NCBI RefSeq assembly: GCF_000381925.1
Contig: NZ_KB907309.1
Span: 930,001-994,000 of the forward strand
Length of the DNA: 64,000 nucleotides
Direction: 5' to 3'
Source of the DNA: Nocardia sp. BMG111209
GTDB lineage: Bacteria > Actinomycetota > Actinomycetes > Mycobacteriales > Mycobacteriaceae
In this document: positions 29,164 to 41,535 of the stretch, in pieces
How positions within the stretch are numbered: position 1 is the first letter of the stretch
Layout: each line of letters opens with the position of its first letter
Translations under genes and position numbers: made by a program
The notes under the pieces: generated by a model
Seen by the model: only the letters and a program-made list of their open reading frames with translations
Databases searched by the model: none
What the model was told of the DNA's origin: nothing

Positions 29164-30234
29164 TTATCCGGCGCTGGCGCCGAGAGCCGCCAGGATACCC
29201 GGGCGGGACTTACCCAGCTCGTCCTGCCAGTACAGCCAGGAGTGGGTGCCGACCGCCGGGAAATCGTAGGTGGCCGGGATATGCAGCGAATTCAGCCGCG
29301 CCTGGAAGGCCCGGGTGCTGACCATCGAGATGGCCTCGATGCCCATCGCGGTACCGGTGTTGAACACGCCCACCGCGCTGTTCGGGTGGTCGTACTGACC
29401 CGGCAGACCGCTGGAGGCCGAGATGTACATCGGCAGGCCGCGCAGCTGCGGGGCGAACACCATCGGGTCCATCTTCAGCCACTGCGGGCTCCACGGCACC
29501 GCCAGGGCGTCGCAGTTGAACCGGCCGGCGTCGAGCATCATCGCGCGGATGGCCTCACGCATGCCCGGGGCGTTCCAGTTCAGCGGACCCGAGAAGGAGG
29601 CCGCGTACTTGAACTGGTCGCGATGGAAACCGGCCAGCCGCAGCGCGGCGGGACCACTCATCGACAGACCGGCGACGGCCCAGTTCTTCTGCGAGACACC
29701 GTAGTTGTTGGCCAGGTAGCCGGGCAGCTCCTGGGTCAGGAACGTCTCCCACTTGTACGTGAACTTCTGGCCGTTGGTGTTGCTCGGCGAGGCCCAGTCG
29801 GCGTACCAGCTGGACTGACCGCCGACCGGCATCACCAGGGTGACGTCGTCGTTGGCGAACTGGTCCTGCGCGTTGGTCTCGAACGACCAGGCGTTCTTGT
29901 CGTCCCGGGCGCGCAGGCCGTCGAGCAGCAGCAGCGCGGAGCTGCCGCCGTTCTTCGCCCACTGCACCTGGACCTTGACCGGACCCATGACCGACGGAAC
30001 CATCAGTTCGTCGTAGCCACCGGCCGGAGTGCGATGTACGGAATTGACCACCGGGCTGGCCAGTGCGACCGCCGGGGTAGCCGCGGCTGCCGCGAGCGGG
30101 ACAGCCACGGTTGCGGCCCCCACAGCGAGAAGTCGTGTGCGCCAACCGGACCGAGCTTCTCGCCGACGCGACCGGAGACTCTCAGTCGCGAGCGCCGAAT
30201 CCGCAGCCGGCGCGGCGGACCTGCCGAAACGCAT
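29164..30234 (-). CDS. Antigen 85-type mycolyltransferase (second)
   Basis: Secreted mycolyltransferase, 356 residues. A long basic N-terminus with RRREARSGWRTR precedes a signal peptide ending near AVALASPV. The catalytic domain has LLLDGLRARDD, MPVGGQSSWYADW, Ser191 in AGLSMSG and His331 in GTHSWLYWQDELGK. The nucleophile motif is SMSG rather than SMGG. Start ATG 30234 follows GAAAGAGAG. A single-gene unit: a terminator lies downstream and a 363-bp gap upstream. It should act in the cell wall on trehalose mycolates; acceptor preference cannot be read from sequence. Confidence 0.93.
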   Translation of the reverse strand: MRFGRSAAPAADSALATESLRSRRREARSGWRTRLLAVGAATVAVPLAAAAATPAVALASPVVNSVHRTPAGGYDELMVPSVMGPVKVQVQWAKNGGSSALLLLDGLRARDDKNAWSFETNAQDQFANDDVTLVMPVGGQSSWYADWASPSNTNGQKFTYKWETFLTQELPGYLANNYGVSQKNWAVAGLSMSGPAALRLAGFHRDQFKYAASFSGPLNWNAPGMREAIRAMMLDAGRFNCDALAVPWSPQWLKMDPMVFAPQLRGLPMYISASSGLPGQYDHPNSAVGVFNTGTAMGIEAISMVSTRAFQARLNSLHIPATYDFPAVGTHSWLYWQDELGKSRPGILAALGASAG

Positions 30235-30597
30235 GGATACTGCTCTCTTTCTTCTGCTGTGTCTGCTGTTGTAGTCGCTGCCGTTGGCGCAGTGGCCGGG
30301 CCGCCACCTACGAACTGGTCACACTTGCGCTTGCTGGACGATATTCGACCGCCCAATCGTTAGCAAGACGGTATCGGTCGGCTGACCGAAATCCGCCCGT
30401 GCACCTTTCGTAATCGTGTAGTGACCTTACCGCGTCCGCCCGATGATGTCGCGCCGTCGAAAGCTGTGAATCGGCAGCGTTTTTCACGTTCGGCTGTCCA
30501 CATATGGACAACCAGCAGGCGACGGGATGCGGTGCTGTGATGTTTCGTCGCACCGCACCAGCGCACTGCTGGTTGTCCGTTGTGTCCCTCTCGAATA
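30235..30597. other. Intergenic region between mycolyltransferases 2 and 3
   Basis: 363 bp without a gene; it should contain the promoter of the 29164-30234 gene. The notable element is TGTCCA-CATA-TGGACA at 30495-30510, an inverted repeat that also contains CTGTCCACA, one base from a DnaA box. A weak hairpin ACCAGC/GCTGGT near 30557-30573 may end the transcript of the next mycolyltransferase. I could not pick a -10 with confidence. Confidence 0.45.
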
Positions 30598-31638
30598 CTA
30601 GAGGTGTTCGCTCAGATCGGGCAGCATCTTGACGACCTCGTCCGTCCAGTAGTGCCAGCTGTGCACGCCGACCGCGGTGTAGTCGAAGGTCGCGTTGCCG
30701 GGACCGGAACCGTCCCAGCTGGCCTGGAAGGCCCGGGTGTTACCGAGCGCGATGGCCTCCAGCACCTGCGCGTTGACCAGATGGAAGGCGTCCATCGGCT
30801 GGTTGATCTGGTCACGCGGGCCCGGAATGCCGTTACCCGAGGAGACCCACAGCCGGGTCCCGTTGGCCCGCAACAGATTGACCTCGTGGGTGGGATCGTT
30901 GCGCGTCCAGCGCGGATCCCAGGGGAAACCCCACATCGCGTCGATGTTGTAGCCGCCCGCGTCCAGCATCGCCAGCCGCAACGCCTCGCGCATACCGATC
31001 CCGGACAGATTCAGATAGCCCGAATACGCCGCGGCGTATTTGAACTGTTCCGGGTGATAGGCCGCCATCGTCATGGCAGCGGACCCGCCCATCGACAAAC
31101 CCATGATGGCGTTGCCGACCGGGCTGAATCCGAGCCGATCCCGCAGCGCGCCCGGCAGATCCTGGGTCAGGAACGTCTCCCAGGTGTAGGCCTTCGCCTG
31201 ACCGTTGGTGTTACTGGCCGCCGCCCAGTCGGTGTAGAAACTGGACTGGCCGCCCACCGGCATCACGATGTTGATGTTGTACTGCGAGACCAGCCGGGGC
31301 ACATCGGTATCGATCTCCCAGCCCGACAGGTCGTCGCGGGCCCGCAGGCCGTCCAGCGCGTACAGCACCCGGCTGGTGTTGCCGTCCGCGGCCCGGAAGA
31401 TCCGGGACTTGATCTGACCCATGCCGGAGTCCACCCAGAAATCGAAGCCGTCCTGGTTGAACGCCGCCTTCGTCACCGGCGCACCACCGATCGCCAGGAC
31501 GGCCGGCAGCGCCACGGCCAGCGCGAATCCCGCGAGCCCGCGCACGAGTCGCCGGACCCGGCCACCATTTCCGCCGCCGGGCCTTCGTTCCCTTTCGCCC
31601 TCGGCGGCAACCCTTTCGCGTATCCAACGAACCCGCAT
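30598..31638 (-). CDS. Antigen 85-type mycolyltransferase (third)
   Basis: Secreted mycolyltransferase, 346 residues: a basic start (MRVRWIRERV), a signal peptide ending near VTKAA, then LYALDGLRARDDLSGWEI and MPVGGQSSFYTDW. The active site shows Ser182 in MGLSMGG and His326 in GVHSWHYWTDE. Closest in the window to the fourth paralogue, sharing FRAADGNTSRV(L/V)YALDG. Start ATG 31638 has an AAAGG about 9 nt upstream. It has its own upstream region with a possible -10 (TATAGA), so it appears separately transcribed. Confidence 0.93.
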   Translation of the reverse strand: MRVRWIRERVAAEGERERRPGGGNGGRVRRLVRGLAGFALAVALPAVLAIGGAPVTKAAFNQDGFDFWVDSGMGQIKSRIFRAADGNTSRVLYALDGLRARDDLSGWEIDTDVPRLVSQYNINIVMPVGGQSSFYTDWAAASNTNGQAKAYTWETFLTQDLPGALRDRLGFSPVGNAIMGLSMGGSAAMTMAAYHPEQFKYAAAYSGYLNLSGIGMREALRLAMLDAGGYNIDAMWGFPWDPRWTRNDPTHEVNLLRANGTRLWVSSGNGIPGPRDQINQPMDAFHLVNAQVLEAIALGNTRAFQASWDGSGPGNATFDYTAVGVHSWHYWTDEVVKMLPDLSEHL

Positions 31639-31760
31639 CGACTCGACCTTTCGCCCGTGCGATCACGCGGTGACCGCAACCCAAGTGCTTGACGATCGAC
31701 TCTCGACACCGAAGGCTTCCCGTGGTGACGAAGGTTTCGGCGTTGTGACTTACCGGCTCT

Positions 31761-31766
31761 TCTATA
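31761..31766 (-). promoter_or_regulatory. Possible -10 TATAGA for third mycolyltransferase
   Basis: TATAGA on the minus strand about 123 nt upstream of ATG 31638, in an AT-richer patch. A TGAATC 17 nt upstream is a poor -35. The 5' leader would be about 115 nt. Confidence 0.35.
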
Positions 31767-31856
31767 GGCAGACCACCCTGTCCGATTCAGGGGGAAACAC
31801 CCTCCTTTATCGAACCGTGACGTAAACCTGGTATTTGCCGGACCGTCACGTCGCAT

Positions 31857-31898
31857 AAAAAGGACTCGGCCCGGGAAACGAGTTCCCGGGCCGAGTCC
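31857..31898 (-). terminator. Intrinsic terminator of fourth mycolyltransferase
   Basis: Perfect 16-bp stem GGACTCGGCCCGGGAA/TTCCCGGGCCGAGTCC with 5-nt loop. It is followed on the minus strand by TTTTT (31857-31861), 19 bp after the stop codon. One of the clearest intrinsic terminators in the window. Confidence 0.92.
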
Positions 31899-31916
31899 GT
31901 CGATCGTGGCCGAAGG

Positions 31917-33002
31917 TCAGCCGATATTCGCCGAGAGATCGGGCAGCATCCGATTCACTTCGCTCTCCCAGTACCGCCAGTTGTGGACGCCGATGTTCGG
32001 GAAGTCGTAGGTCACGTTGTCCGCGCCCAGCGTCACCATGCGCACCTGGAACGCCCGGGTGTTGGCCAGGGCCAGGCCTTCCAGGCCCATGGCGTTGACG
32101 GTGGCGAAGTTCGCCCCGTCCGCGACGCCGGGCAGACCGCTGCCCGCGGAGATCCACAGGCGGGTGTTGTTGGTCTTCAACCGGGGGGCGAAGACGAACG
32201 GATCCATCCGCAGCCACTGCGGACCCCACGGCGGCGCCATCGAGTCGATGTTGTAGCCACCGGCGTCGATCATGGCCGCGCGCAACGCCTCCCGCATACC
32301 CGGCGCCGACACGTTGAGGTATCCCGAGTACGAACCGGCGTAGCTGAACTGTTCCGGATGGTAGGCGGCCAGCGTCACCGCGGCGCTGCCGCCCATGGAC
32401 AGGCCGAAGACGCCGTTGCGGGAGGTACTGAACCCCAGCCGGTCCCGCAGCGCGTTGCGCAGGTCGCGGGTGATGAAGGATTCCCAGTCGTACCGGTAGC
32501 TCTTACCCGGGCCGCCCGCGAGCACCTGCAGGCCGCCGGAACCCGAGGAGGATCCCGAGGCCGAGCCGGACGAGCCGCTCACCGGCGGCAGGCCCAGGAA
32601 CGAGCTGGCCGCGTTCCAGTCCGCGTAGAAGCTGGACTGACCGCCGACCGGCATCACGACGTTGATGTTGGCGGCGGTGAGCTGCGCCGCGACATTGGTC
32701 TCGATCTCCCAGCCGTTGAGGTCGTCGCGGGCCCGCATACCGTCCAGGGCGTACACGACCCGGCTGGTGTTGCCGTCCGCCGCGCGGAAGATCCGCGACT
32801 TGATCGGACCCATCACCGGCGAGTCGACCCAGAAGTCCATGGCGGACGGATCGAACGCGGCCGACGCCGTCCCGGCGCCGCCCACCGCGAGGCTCATCGG
32901 CAACAGTGCCGCCAACGCCAGGCCGAGTACCGCTCTGGTCAACCGGGCGGCACGCCGGCCCGGGCTGCTGTGCCGCGCCCGGAAAACAGTCACCCCACGC
33001 AT
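31917..33002 (-). CDS. Antigen 85-type mycolyltransferase (fourth), with Ser/Gly loop insertion
   Basis: Secreted mycolyltransferase, 361 residues. Signal peptide ends near GTASAAFD. Catalytic elements: YALDGMRARDD, MPVGGQSSFYADW, Ser202 in FGLSMGG and His340 in IGVHNWRYW. Two deviations stand out. The usual HSW is HNW, and a 30-residue Ser/Gly-rich insertion (SGSSGSASGSSSGSGG) sits after the QSSFYADWN loop, close to the acceptor side of the pocket. Start ATG 33002 (MRGVTVFRA) is preceded by GGAAAGG at a rather long distance; the frame is open to 33083. Ends in a strong terminator. Confidence 0.92.
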   Translation of the reverse strand: MRGVTVFRARHSSPGRRAARLTRAVLGLALAALLPMSLAVGGAGTASAAFDPSAMDFWVDSPVMGPIKSRIFRAADGNTSRVVYALDGMRARDDLNGWEIETNVAAQLTAANINVVMPVGGQSSFYADWNAASSFLGLPPVSGSSGSASGSSSGSGGLQVLAGGPGKSYRYDWESFITRDLRNALRDRLGFSTSRNGVFGLSMGGSAAVTLAAYHPEQFSYAGSYSGYLNVSAPGMREALRAAMIDAGGYNIDSMAPPWGPQWLRMDPFVFAPRLKTNNTRLWISAGSGLPGVADGANFATVNAMGLEGLALANTRAFQVRMVTLGADNVTYDFPNIGVHNWRYWESEVNRMLPDLSANIG

Positions 33003-33176
33003 AGTTCGATCGGCCTTTCCGTTGTACGGACGAGCGAACCCGGCCGCTGCTACGTCACGACCGCCGGACCGGATGTGGGACACGCGCTTCCGACGGATGT
33101 CTCCCGGCAGCTTATCGTCCGGGGACCATCGCGGTGTTACCCCGCCGAGACCGCTCGGATAAGCGTCCAGGTTCAG

Positions 33177-35207
33177 TTAATTCGGAGCGACCGGGGTGGT
33201 CGGATCGACCAGACCACAGCGCTGGATCTCGTACTTGGGTACCCGGTCGATCCGGTATTTCGCGAAATGCAGCGCCTGCTCCACGTTGTGGCGGAATCTG
33301 GACGCGGTCAACGGCCCTCGCGAGGAGGCCAGCAACGCCTGGGTGTCCGGGCACGTCAACGCGGTGCGGGCCTGCTTGACCCACTTCTCGTCCAGGAACC
33401 ACGGCATCCAGGGATGCTGGCCGACCGCGCCGGCGTCGACGATCACCCAGTCCGAATACAGGTTCTTGTCGTGCCCGATCCGGCCGTCGCTGAGCCGATC
33501 GGTGTGCGCGGCAAGCGGATACGCGAGGCCCTCCTGATCGATGACCCGGACGTCCAGCGGGACGTTCATGCTGGTCATCCCGAGGTTCAGGAAGTAGACC
33601 GTATGCCCGGCGCCGCCGTCGGGAATCGGCAGTGGCGGCGGTGCGACGTACCACATCATGTACGACGGCGAACTCAGCAGCAGGCCGCCGTCGGGCGTGG
33701 CGGCGATGTCCTGCACCATCGCCCGCATCCGCGGATAGTCGAGATAGTCCTCGGCCAGCACCGGATGCTGATGAGAACTGTTGAGCACGTAGTAGATCCG
33801 CTCGTCGACGATGCCGGTCGAGCTGATGTTGGCGCCGGAGTTGTTGCCGGTGCTGTCGGTGACGAAGACCGACCAGCCGACGACGGCGAGCCAGACCACC
33901 GCGGTACCCGCCGCGAGCCAGGTCGCCGCACGGCCCGCGGGTTTCGCGGCGGGCCGCCCGTCCGATTCGGCGGGTGCGGCCGATCGCCGGACCGGTACCC
34001 GCACCGGCAGCACCGCGACCGGCAGCAGCAGGCAGAACAACTGCGGCAGCAACATCCGGCCGTGCATGAAGTCGCCGCCGACGCGCAGTTCGAACACCAC
34101 CAGCGCCAGCCCGGCGACCAGCACCAGCGCGACCACGACGGCCGGCGTGCGCAGCCGATCGCGGCGCTGCCACATCCGGGCCGCGCGGGGGCCGAGACCG
34201 GTGGGCCGGGCGGACTCCGCCGCGGTGCCGGCGGCCGGGCGGACCCGGGCCGGACGCCGGCTCAGCACGGCGGCCACCAGGAGCAGCAGCACCGGCAGCC
34301 ACAGCAGATACGGTCCGGTCAGATCCCACAGGTAGGTGAAACCCTGACCCCACTTCGCACCGCCGGCCTCCTTGGCCACGGCCGTATTCGGATAGGGCAG
34401 ACCGTAATAGCCCATCCGGAAGATCTGGTACAGGCCCGGCACCAGGCAACCGGCCACCAGGATCGCGCACCGCAGCACGATCGGCTTCAGCCGGCTCGCG
34501 GGCATCGGGGCGAGGAAGATCAGCAGACCGGCGAGGCCGCCGACGATGATCATCTCCGGCCGGATCAGCCAGGACAGCCCGGCGACGAAGGCGATCGTCA
34601 GCATCAGGCCGGTACTCGCGCGTTCGGTGCGGCTCCAGCGGATCAGCAGCCACCAGAGCAGGCCGAGCCAGCAGATCACCAGGCAGTTCTCCAGGCCCGA
34701 GGTGGCGTAGTCGCGGGCCGGCGGCACCGCGATGTACACCGCCGCGCCCGCGGGCAGCAGCAGTACCGGCGTACCGGCCCGCTGCGGGGTGGTCCAGGGC
34801 CGGCCCCACAGCCGTGCGGCGCCGAGCATGGCGAGCACGATCGCGAGCACCGAGAGGCTCAGCGCCACGGCGAGGCTGACGTACTCCAGCCGGGCGTGGG
34901 TGATCCAGGCGAAGAACCAGATCACGTAGGTCCAGGCGGCGCTGGTGTTGGTCTCCACCCGCTCGCCCTCGTTGAACACCGGCCCGTATCCGGCCAGCAG
35001 ATTGCGCACGGTGCGCAACACGATCAGTCCGTCGTCGGCGATCCATCGGCGCTGCCAGGCGCCGAGCGCGAAGAGGACCGCGGTGAGCACTACCCCACCG
35101 ACGAAGACGGTCCGGGACACCAGAGCCGATCGCCTCTGAGCGCGGGTGGCCGGGCCGGCGGCACCCGCCGCCGGCCCTCCCTCGTTCTCTTGTCCCTCGA
35201 CCACCAT
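33177..35207 (-). CDS. aftB: Terminal beta-(1->2) arabinofuranosyltransferase AftB
   Basis: GT-C membrane enzyme that adds the terminal beta-1,2-arabinofuranose caps to arabinan, the sites later esterified with mycolates. 676 residues. The conserved RRWIADDGLIVLRTVRNLLAGYGPVFNEGERVE holds the catalytic Asp pair after the first helix. About ten membrane helices follow, and the C-terminal extracytoplasmic domain contains EDYLDYPRMR and HVN-type segments. Length is in the family range (about 630 in M. tuberculosis). Start ATG 35207 lies 4 nt beyond the ubiA stop. Last gene of the glf-glfT2-PAP2-ubiA-aftB operon. Confidence 0.94.
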   Translation of the reverse strand: MVVEGQENEGGPAAGAAGPATRAQRRSALVSRTVFVGGVVLTAVLFALGAWQRRWIADDGLIVLRTVRNLLAGYGPVFNEGERVETNTSAAWTYVIWFFAWITHARLEYVSLAVALSLSVLAIVLAMLGAARLWGRPWTTPQRAGTPVLLLPAGAAVYIAVPPARDYATSGLENCLVICWLGLLWWLLIRWSRTERASTGLMLTIAFVAGLSWLIRPEMIIVGGLAGLLIFLAPMPASRLKPIVLRCAILVAGCLVPGLYQIFRMGYYGLPYPNTAVAKEAGGAKWGQGFTYLWDLTGPYLLWLPVLLLLVAAVLSRRPARVRPAAGTAAESARPTGLGPRAARMWQRRDRLRTPAVVVALVLVAGLALVVFELRVGGDFMHGRMLLPQLFCLLLPVAVLPVRVPVRRSAAPAESDGRPAAKPAGRAATWLAAGTAVVWLAVVGWSVFVTDSTGNNSGANISSTGIVDERIYYVLNSSHQHPVLAEDYLDYPRMRAMVQDIAATPDGGLLLSSPSYMMWYVAPPPLPIPDGGAGHTVYFLNLGMTSMNVPLDVRVIDQEGLAYPLAAHTDRLSDGRIGHDKNLYSDWVIVDAGAVGQHPWMPWFLDEKWVKQARTALTCPDTQALLASSRGPLTASRFRHNVEQALHFAKYRIDRVPKYEIQRCGLVDPTTPVAPN

Positions 35208-35211
35208 CTCG

Positions 35212-36156
35212 TCAGGTGAGATAGACAGCAACACCTACCGCTCCGATCCACGCGATGGCCAGGAGTTGCAGAATGCGGTCCCCCAGCGCGATCTCTTCGG
35301 GTTCACCGGCCTCGCCGCCATCGACGTCGACCGCGTAGCGCAGGATTGCGATCGTAAACGGAATCATCGAGACCGCGAACCACTGGGTGTGCTTGTGATC
35401 GGTTTCGAACGCCCACAGGCCGTAGAAGACCACCACCGCGGTGGCCGACAACGTCCAGATGAAGCGCAGGTAGGTAGGGGTGTAGTACTGCAACGACTTA
35501 CGGATCTTGGCGCCGGTGTCCAGCGCGATCTTCAGTTCCGCATAGCGCTTTCCGGCCGCCATGAACAGCGAACCGAACGCCATGATCAGCAGGAACCACT
35601 GCGACAGGTGGATGTTCGACGCCGCGCCGCCGGCCACCGCGCGCAGCAGGAAGCCCGAGGACACGATGCAGATGTCCAGCACGGCCTGGTGCTTGAGCCC
35701 GAAGCAGTACGCCAGCTGGATGGAGATGTACACCGCCATCACGACGGCGAGCTGCCAGGAGGCCAGGAAGGAGCCCACCAGCGAGGCGGCCAGCAGCACC
35801 ACCGACAGCACGTAGGCGAGGTTCACCGGCACCACGCCGGCGGCGATCGGCCGGTAGCGCTTGGTCGGGTGGGCGCGGTCGGCCTCCACGTCCAGCGCGT
35901 CGTTGACCAGGTAGATGCCCGAGGCCGCCAGGCAGAACACCACGAAGGCGATGCCGATGTGCCCGAGCCGGGTGGCGTCGGCCAGCGCGTACTGGCCGTC
36001 GGGTAGCTTGCCGGCGGCCATCGGCGCGGCCAGCACCAGGACGTTCTTCACCCACTGCCGCGGCCGGATGGCCTTGAACAGCCCGCCGACCAGGGTCTTC
36101 GGCGGGCCCTTGATGACGGCCTCGTCCAATTCGACGGTTGTCGGCTCTTCACTCAC
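35212..36156 (-). CDS. ubiA: Decaprenyl-phosphate phosphoribosyltransferase (UbiA family)
   Basis: Transfers 5-phosphoribose from PRPP to decaprenyl phosphate, the first committed step toward DPA. 314 residues and about nine helices. KAIRPRQWVKNVLVLAAP leads into the first Asp motif, NDALDVEADRAHPTKRYRPIAAG. The second motif region is YAELKIALDTGAKIRKSLQYYT, followed by VSMIPFTIAILRYAVDVDGGEAGEPE, very close to Rv3806c. Start GTG 36156 follows GGAAAGAG. It is 23 bp after the PAP2 gene and 4 bp before aftB, so it is co-transcribed. The frame is open far upstream in the shadow of other genes. Confidence 0.95.
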   Translation of the reverse strand: MSEEPTTVELDEAVIKGPPKTLVGGLFKAIRPRQWVKNVLVLAAPMAAGKLPDGQYALADATRLGHIGIAFVVFCLAASGIYLVNDALDVEADRAHPTKRYRPIAAGVVPVNLAYVLSVVLLAASLVGSFLASWQLAVVMAVYISIQLAYCFGLKHQAVLDICIVSSGFLLRAVAGGAASNIHLSQWFLLIMAFGSLFMAAGKRYAELKIALDTGAKIRKSLQYYTPTYLRFIWTLSATAVVVFYGLWAFETDHKHTQWFAVSMIPFTIAILRYAVDVDGGEAGEPEEIALGDRILQLLAIAWIGAVGVAVYLT

Positions 36157-36179
36157 GACCAGGGCTCTTTCCTGTGCGG

Positions 36180-36745
36180 TCAACTCTCGAGTCTCTTTTC
36201 GGCGGCCAGCACGACGGCGGCGGAGGCAGCGCCCAGCGCCGAACCGGCGAGCACGTCGGTGGGGTAGTGCACCCCGAGCACGACCCGGGAGATCAGCATC
36301 GGCGGTACCAGCACCGCGGGCAAGGGTAACCCGGTGAGCCTGCCCAGCAACACCGCCGCCGCGGTGGTGGAGGTCGCGTGCGAGGACGGGAAGCTCAGCT
36401 TGCTCGGCGTCGACACGTTGATCCGGACCGACGGATCGTGCGGCCGCGGCCTGCGGACGACCCGCTTCAGGATCACGGAGGCGGCGTGCGCGCCGAACGC
36501 GCCGACGGCCACCCCGGCCCACTGCCGCCGCCGCGGCCGGTCGACCAGCGCGCCCACCGCGGCGATCCCGAGCCAGCCCAGGGAATGCTCGCCGAAGTGC
36601 GACAGTCCGCGCGCGGCCCGCACCACCCGCGGATCGCCGCCGATCGAGTTCTGCACCGCGTTGATGATCCGGACCTCGATCGGCCGGGGCGCGGGCGGTT
36701 CGGGGACGACGTGCAGGCGGGGCGGGTCGGCCGGCTGGGCGGCGG

Positions 36746-36749
<4 letters not shown>
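36180..36749 (-). CDS. PAP2-type phosphatase (Rv3807c-like)
   Basis: Membrane phosphatase of 189 residues, proposed in mycobacteria to remove the 5-phosphate from decaprenyl-phosphoryl-5-phosphoribose to give DPR, the DprE1 substrate. The PAP2 signature is complete: KRVVRRPRPHD (motif 1), PSSHAT (motif 2, Ser in place of the usual Gly) and SRVVLGVHYPTDVLAG (motif 3). It sits between glfT2 (4-bp overlap at its start) and ubiA (23 bp). The operon context fits a role immediately after UbiA. Start ATG 36749. Confidence 0.93.
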
Positions 36750-39954
<3,205 letters not shown>

Positions 39955-40830
39955 TCAGCCGCCGTACTTGCGGATCACCAGCCCGGTGAGCGGAGTGCCG
40001 GACCGCAGCACCGGCCGTTTCGTCCGGGCGGTGACATCCACCTCGTGGATCGTGCCGCCGAGATCACTGACGTAGGCCGATGTCCGATCCGCGGTCAACG
40101 CCAGGCCGATCGCCTCCCGGAATCCGTCGGCCAGGATCTCCGGCGGCCCGCCCGGCGCGCGATGGGCCGGCAGCGGCGCGCGGTTGAGGGTGTTGCCGGC
40201 CGGCGGCGCGCCCCGATCGGTCCAGTAGACCAGCTCGTTGTCGAGGTCGAGCTCCAGATCGATCGGCTCCGGCAGCCCGGACCACAACATCTCCAGGTCG
40301 GGGCGGTGGGCCGGATCGGCGGCCGGGGCCGCGGTGGTGCGGAAGATCCGGCCCCGGCCGCCCTTCTCGGGGCCCTTCTGGGTCCAGTACAGCTGGCCGC
40401 GCCCGTGGTCGACGGCGACGCCGACACAGCGCCGCAGCTCCGCGTCCTCGTCGCCGGTGGACCGGTCGATCAGGGTTTCCACGTTCTCGCCGTCCAGGTC
40501 GCAGCACATCACCCGCATGCCCTCACGGTCGCTCCAGTAGAGCTTGCCCTCGACCCAGTCCCCGGCCAGCTGTTTGGGGGTGTGGGTGCCGCCGACCGGG
40601 ACGATCGTGGTCCGGCCGCCGCCGTCGGCGTCCACCCGCTCGATCGACCCGGTGCCGGCGGCCGGGTCGGCGCCCATATCCGTCCAGTACACCCGGCCGG
40701 TCTTCGGATCCTCGACGATGCCGTCGGGCATCCGGTTCAGCCCGGTCACGAATGCGGCGGTCGTCCCGGTATCGATATCCACCTCGAGGATCTCGCCCCG
40801 CGACACCGCCAGCGCCAGCAGCTTGCCCAT
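39955..40830 (-). CDS. YWTD beta-propeller protein
   Basis: 291 residues, predicted six-bladed propeller of the LDL-receptor class B (YWTD) type. Repeated blades carry GRVYWTDMG, KLYWSDREGM, QLYWTQKGPE and ELVYWTDRGA, each followed by an IxRxxxDG- or L(N/D)R-like strand. There is no signal peptide or membrane helix, so it should be cytoplasmic. Function is unknown: in other bacteria such propellers act as lactonases or binding scaffolds. Start ATG 40830 follows GAGG, and the frame is open upstream to about 41040. It lies 72 bp from the divergently expressed side of glf and directly after a truncated paralogue. Confidence 0.8.
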   Translation of the reverse strand: MGKLLALAVSRGEILEVDIDTGTTAAFVTGLNRMPDGIVEDPKTGRVYWTDMGADPAAGTGSIERVDADGGGRTTIVPVGGTHTPKQLAGDWVEGKLYWSDREGMRVMCCDLDGENVETLIDRSTGDEDAELRRCVGVAVDHGRGQLYWTQKGPEKGGRGRIFRTTAAPAADPAHRPDLEMLWSGLPEPIDLELDLDNELVYWTDRGAPPAGNTLNRAPLPAHRAPGGPPEILADGFREAIGLALTADRTSAYVSDLGGTIHEVDVTARTKRPVLRSGTPLTGLVIRKYGG

Positions 40831-40919
40831 GCGAAACCTCGCTTCGTCATGTATCGCCACCCGGAAACCCGCACCACGAACCACCGTCACCGAGAATTCG
40901 CCGTGAATTCCCCGAACGC

Positions 40920-41408
40920 CTACCGGCGGCCGCAGAACCACCCGGCCGGATTCGCCCCCGCCGAGGACGAGAAATCGTTGCGGCCCCGGCAGGAATGCGA
41001 CAGATTGCGGCGCACCGCCTGCACGGAGGTATAGGCACACGCGAGATCGATCACGCTCTCGACGTTGGCGCCGTCCAGATCACAGCGCAGCACGCGCGGG
41101 CTCCCCAGCACCCCCCAGTACAGCTTGCCCGCGTCGACATCGCAGACCAGGCCGGACGGCACCCCGTCGCCGCCCGGCACGATGGTCACCCGATCGGCTC
41201 CGTCGGCCTCGACCCGCTGGATCGCGATGCGGGCCGGGTCGAAATCGTCGGGCCGCTCCACCCAGAAGACCCGCCCGGTACGGGGGTCGTCCACGATGTC
41301 GTCGGGGTGGTGGCAGACACCGTCGATGAACAGCGTCCAGACGCCGGATACGGCGTCCAGGTCGATGACCCGCCCGTCGAGCAGGGCCGTCACACGGAGC
41401 TTGCGCAT
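40920..41408 (-). pseudogene. Truncated YWTD propeller paralogue
   Basis: The first ~120 of 162 residues align with the N-terminal half of the neighbouring propeller: MRKLRVTALLDG versus MGKLLALAVSRG, DDPRTGRVFWVERP versus EDPKTGRVYWTDMG, and GKLYWGVLGSPRVLRCDLDGANVESVIDL versus its counterpart. After VIDLACAYTS the sequence turns into an unrelated Arg/Ser/Gly-rich tail, so only about three of six blades remain. ATG 41408 has a strong GGAGGG site and codon use is normal, so a short protein may still be made. Most likely a tandem duplicate cut off by a deletion. Confidence 0.65.
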
Positions 41409-41535
41409 GCTTGTCCCACCCTCCGTGAAGGCGGTGTGATCACCGGTCGGAAAAGGACAATCGGATAAGAATCGAGGCTAGGGTTCCGTTACGGCACTGT
41501 CCACACTCGAGACGGAACCGTGAACCGTCCGTGGT

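Noticed and set aside
30598..33002. Mycolyltransferases 3 and 4 as one operon
   Set aside because: The terminator at 31857-31898 with a T-tract, plus a 278-bp gap, lies between them, so separate transcripts are more likely.
31983..35219. A 1078-codon plus-strand frame across a mycolyltransferase and aftB
   Set aside because: Shadow of genes on the other strand; no motifs, and it crosses two genes and an intergenic gap.
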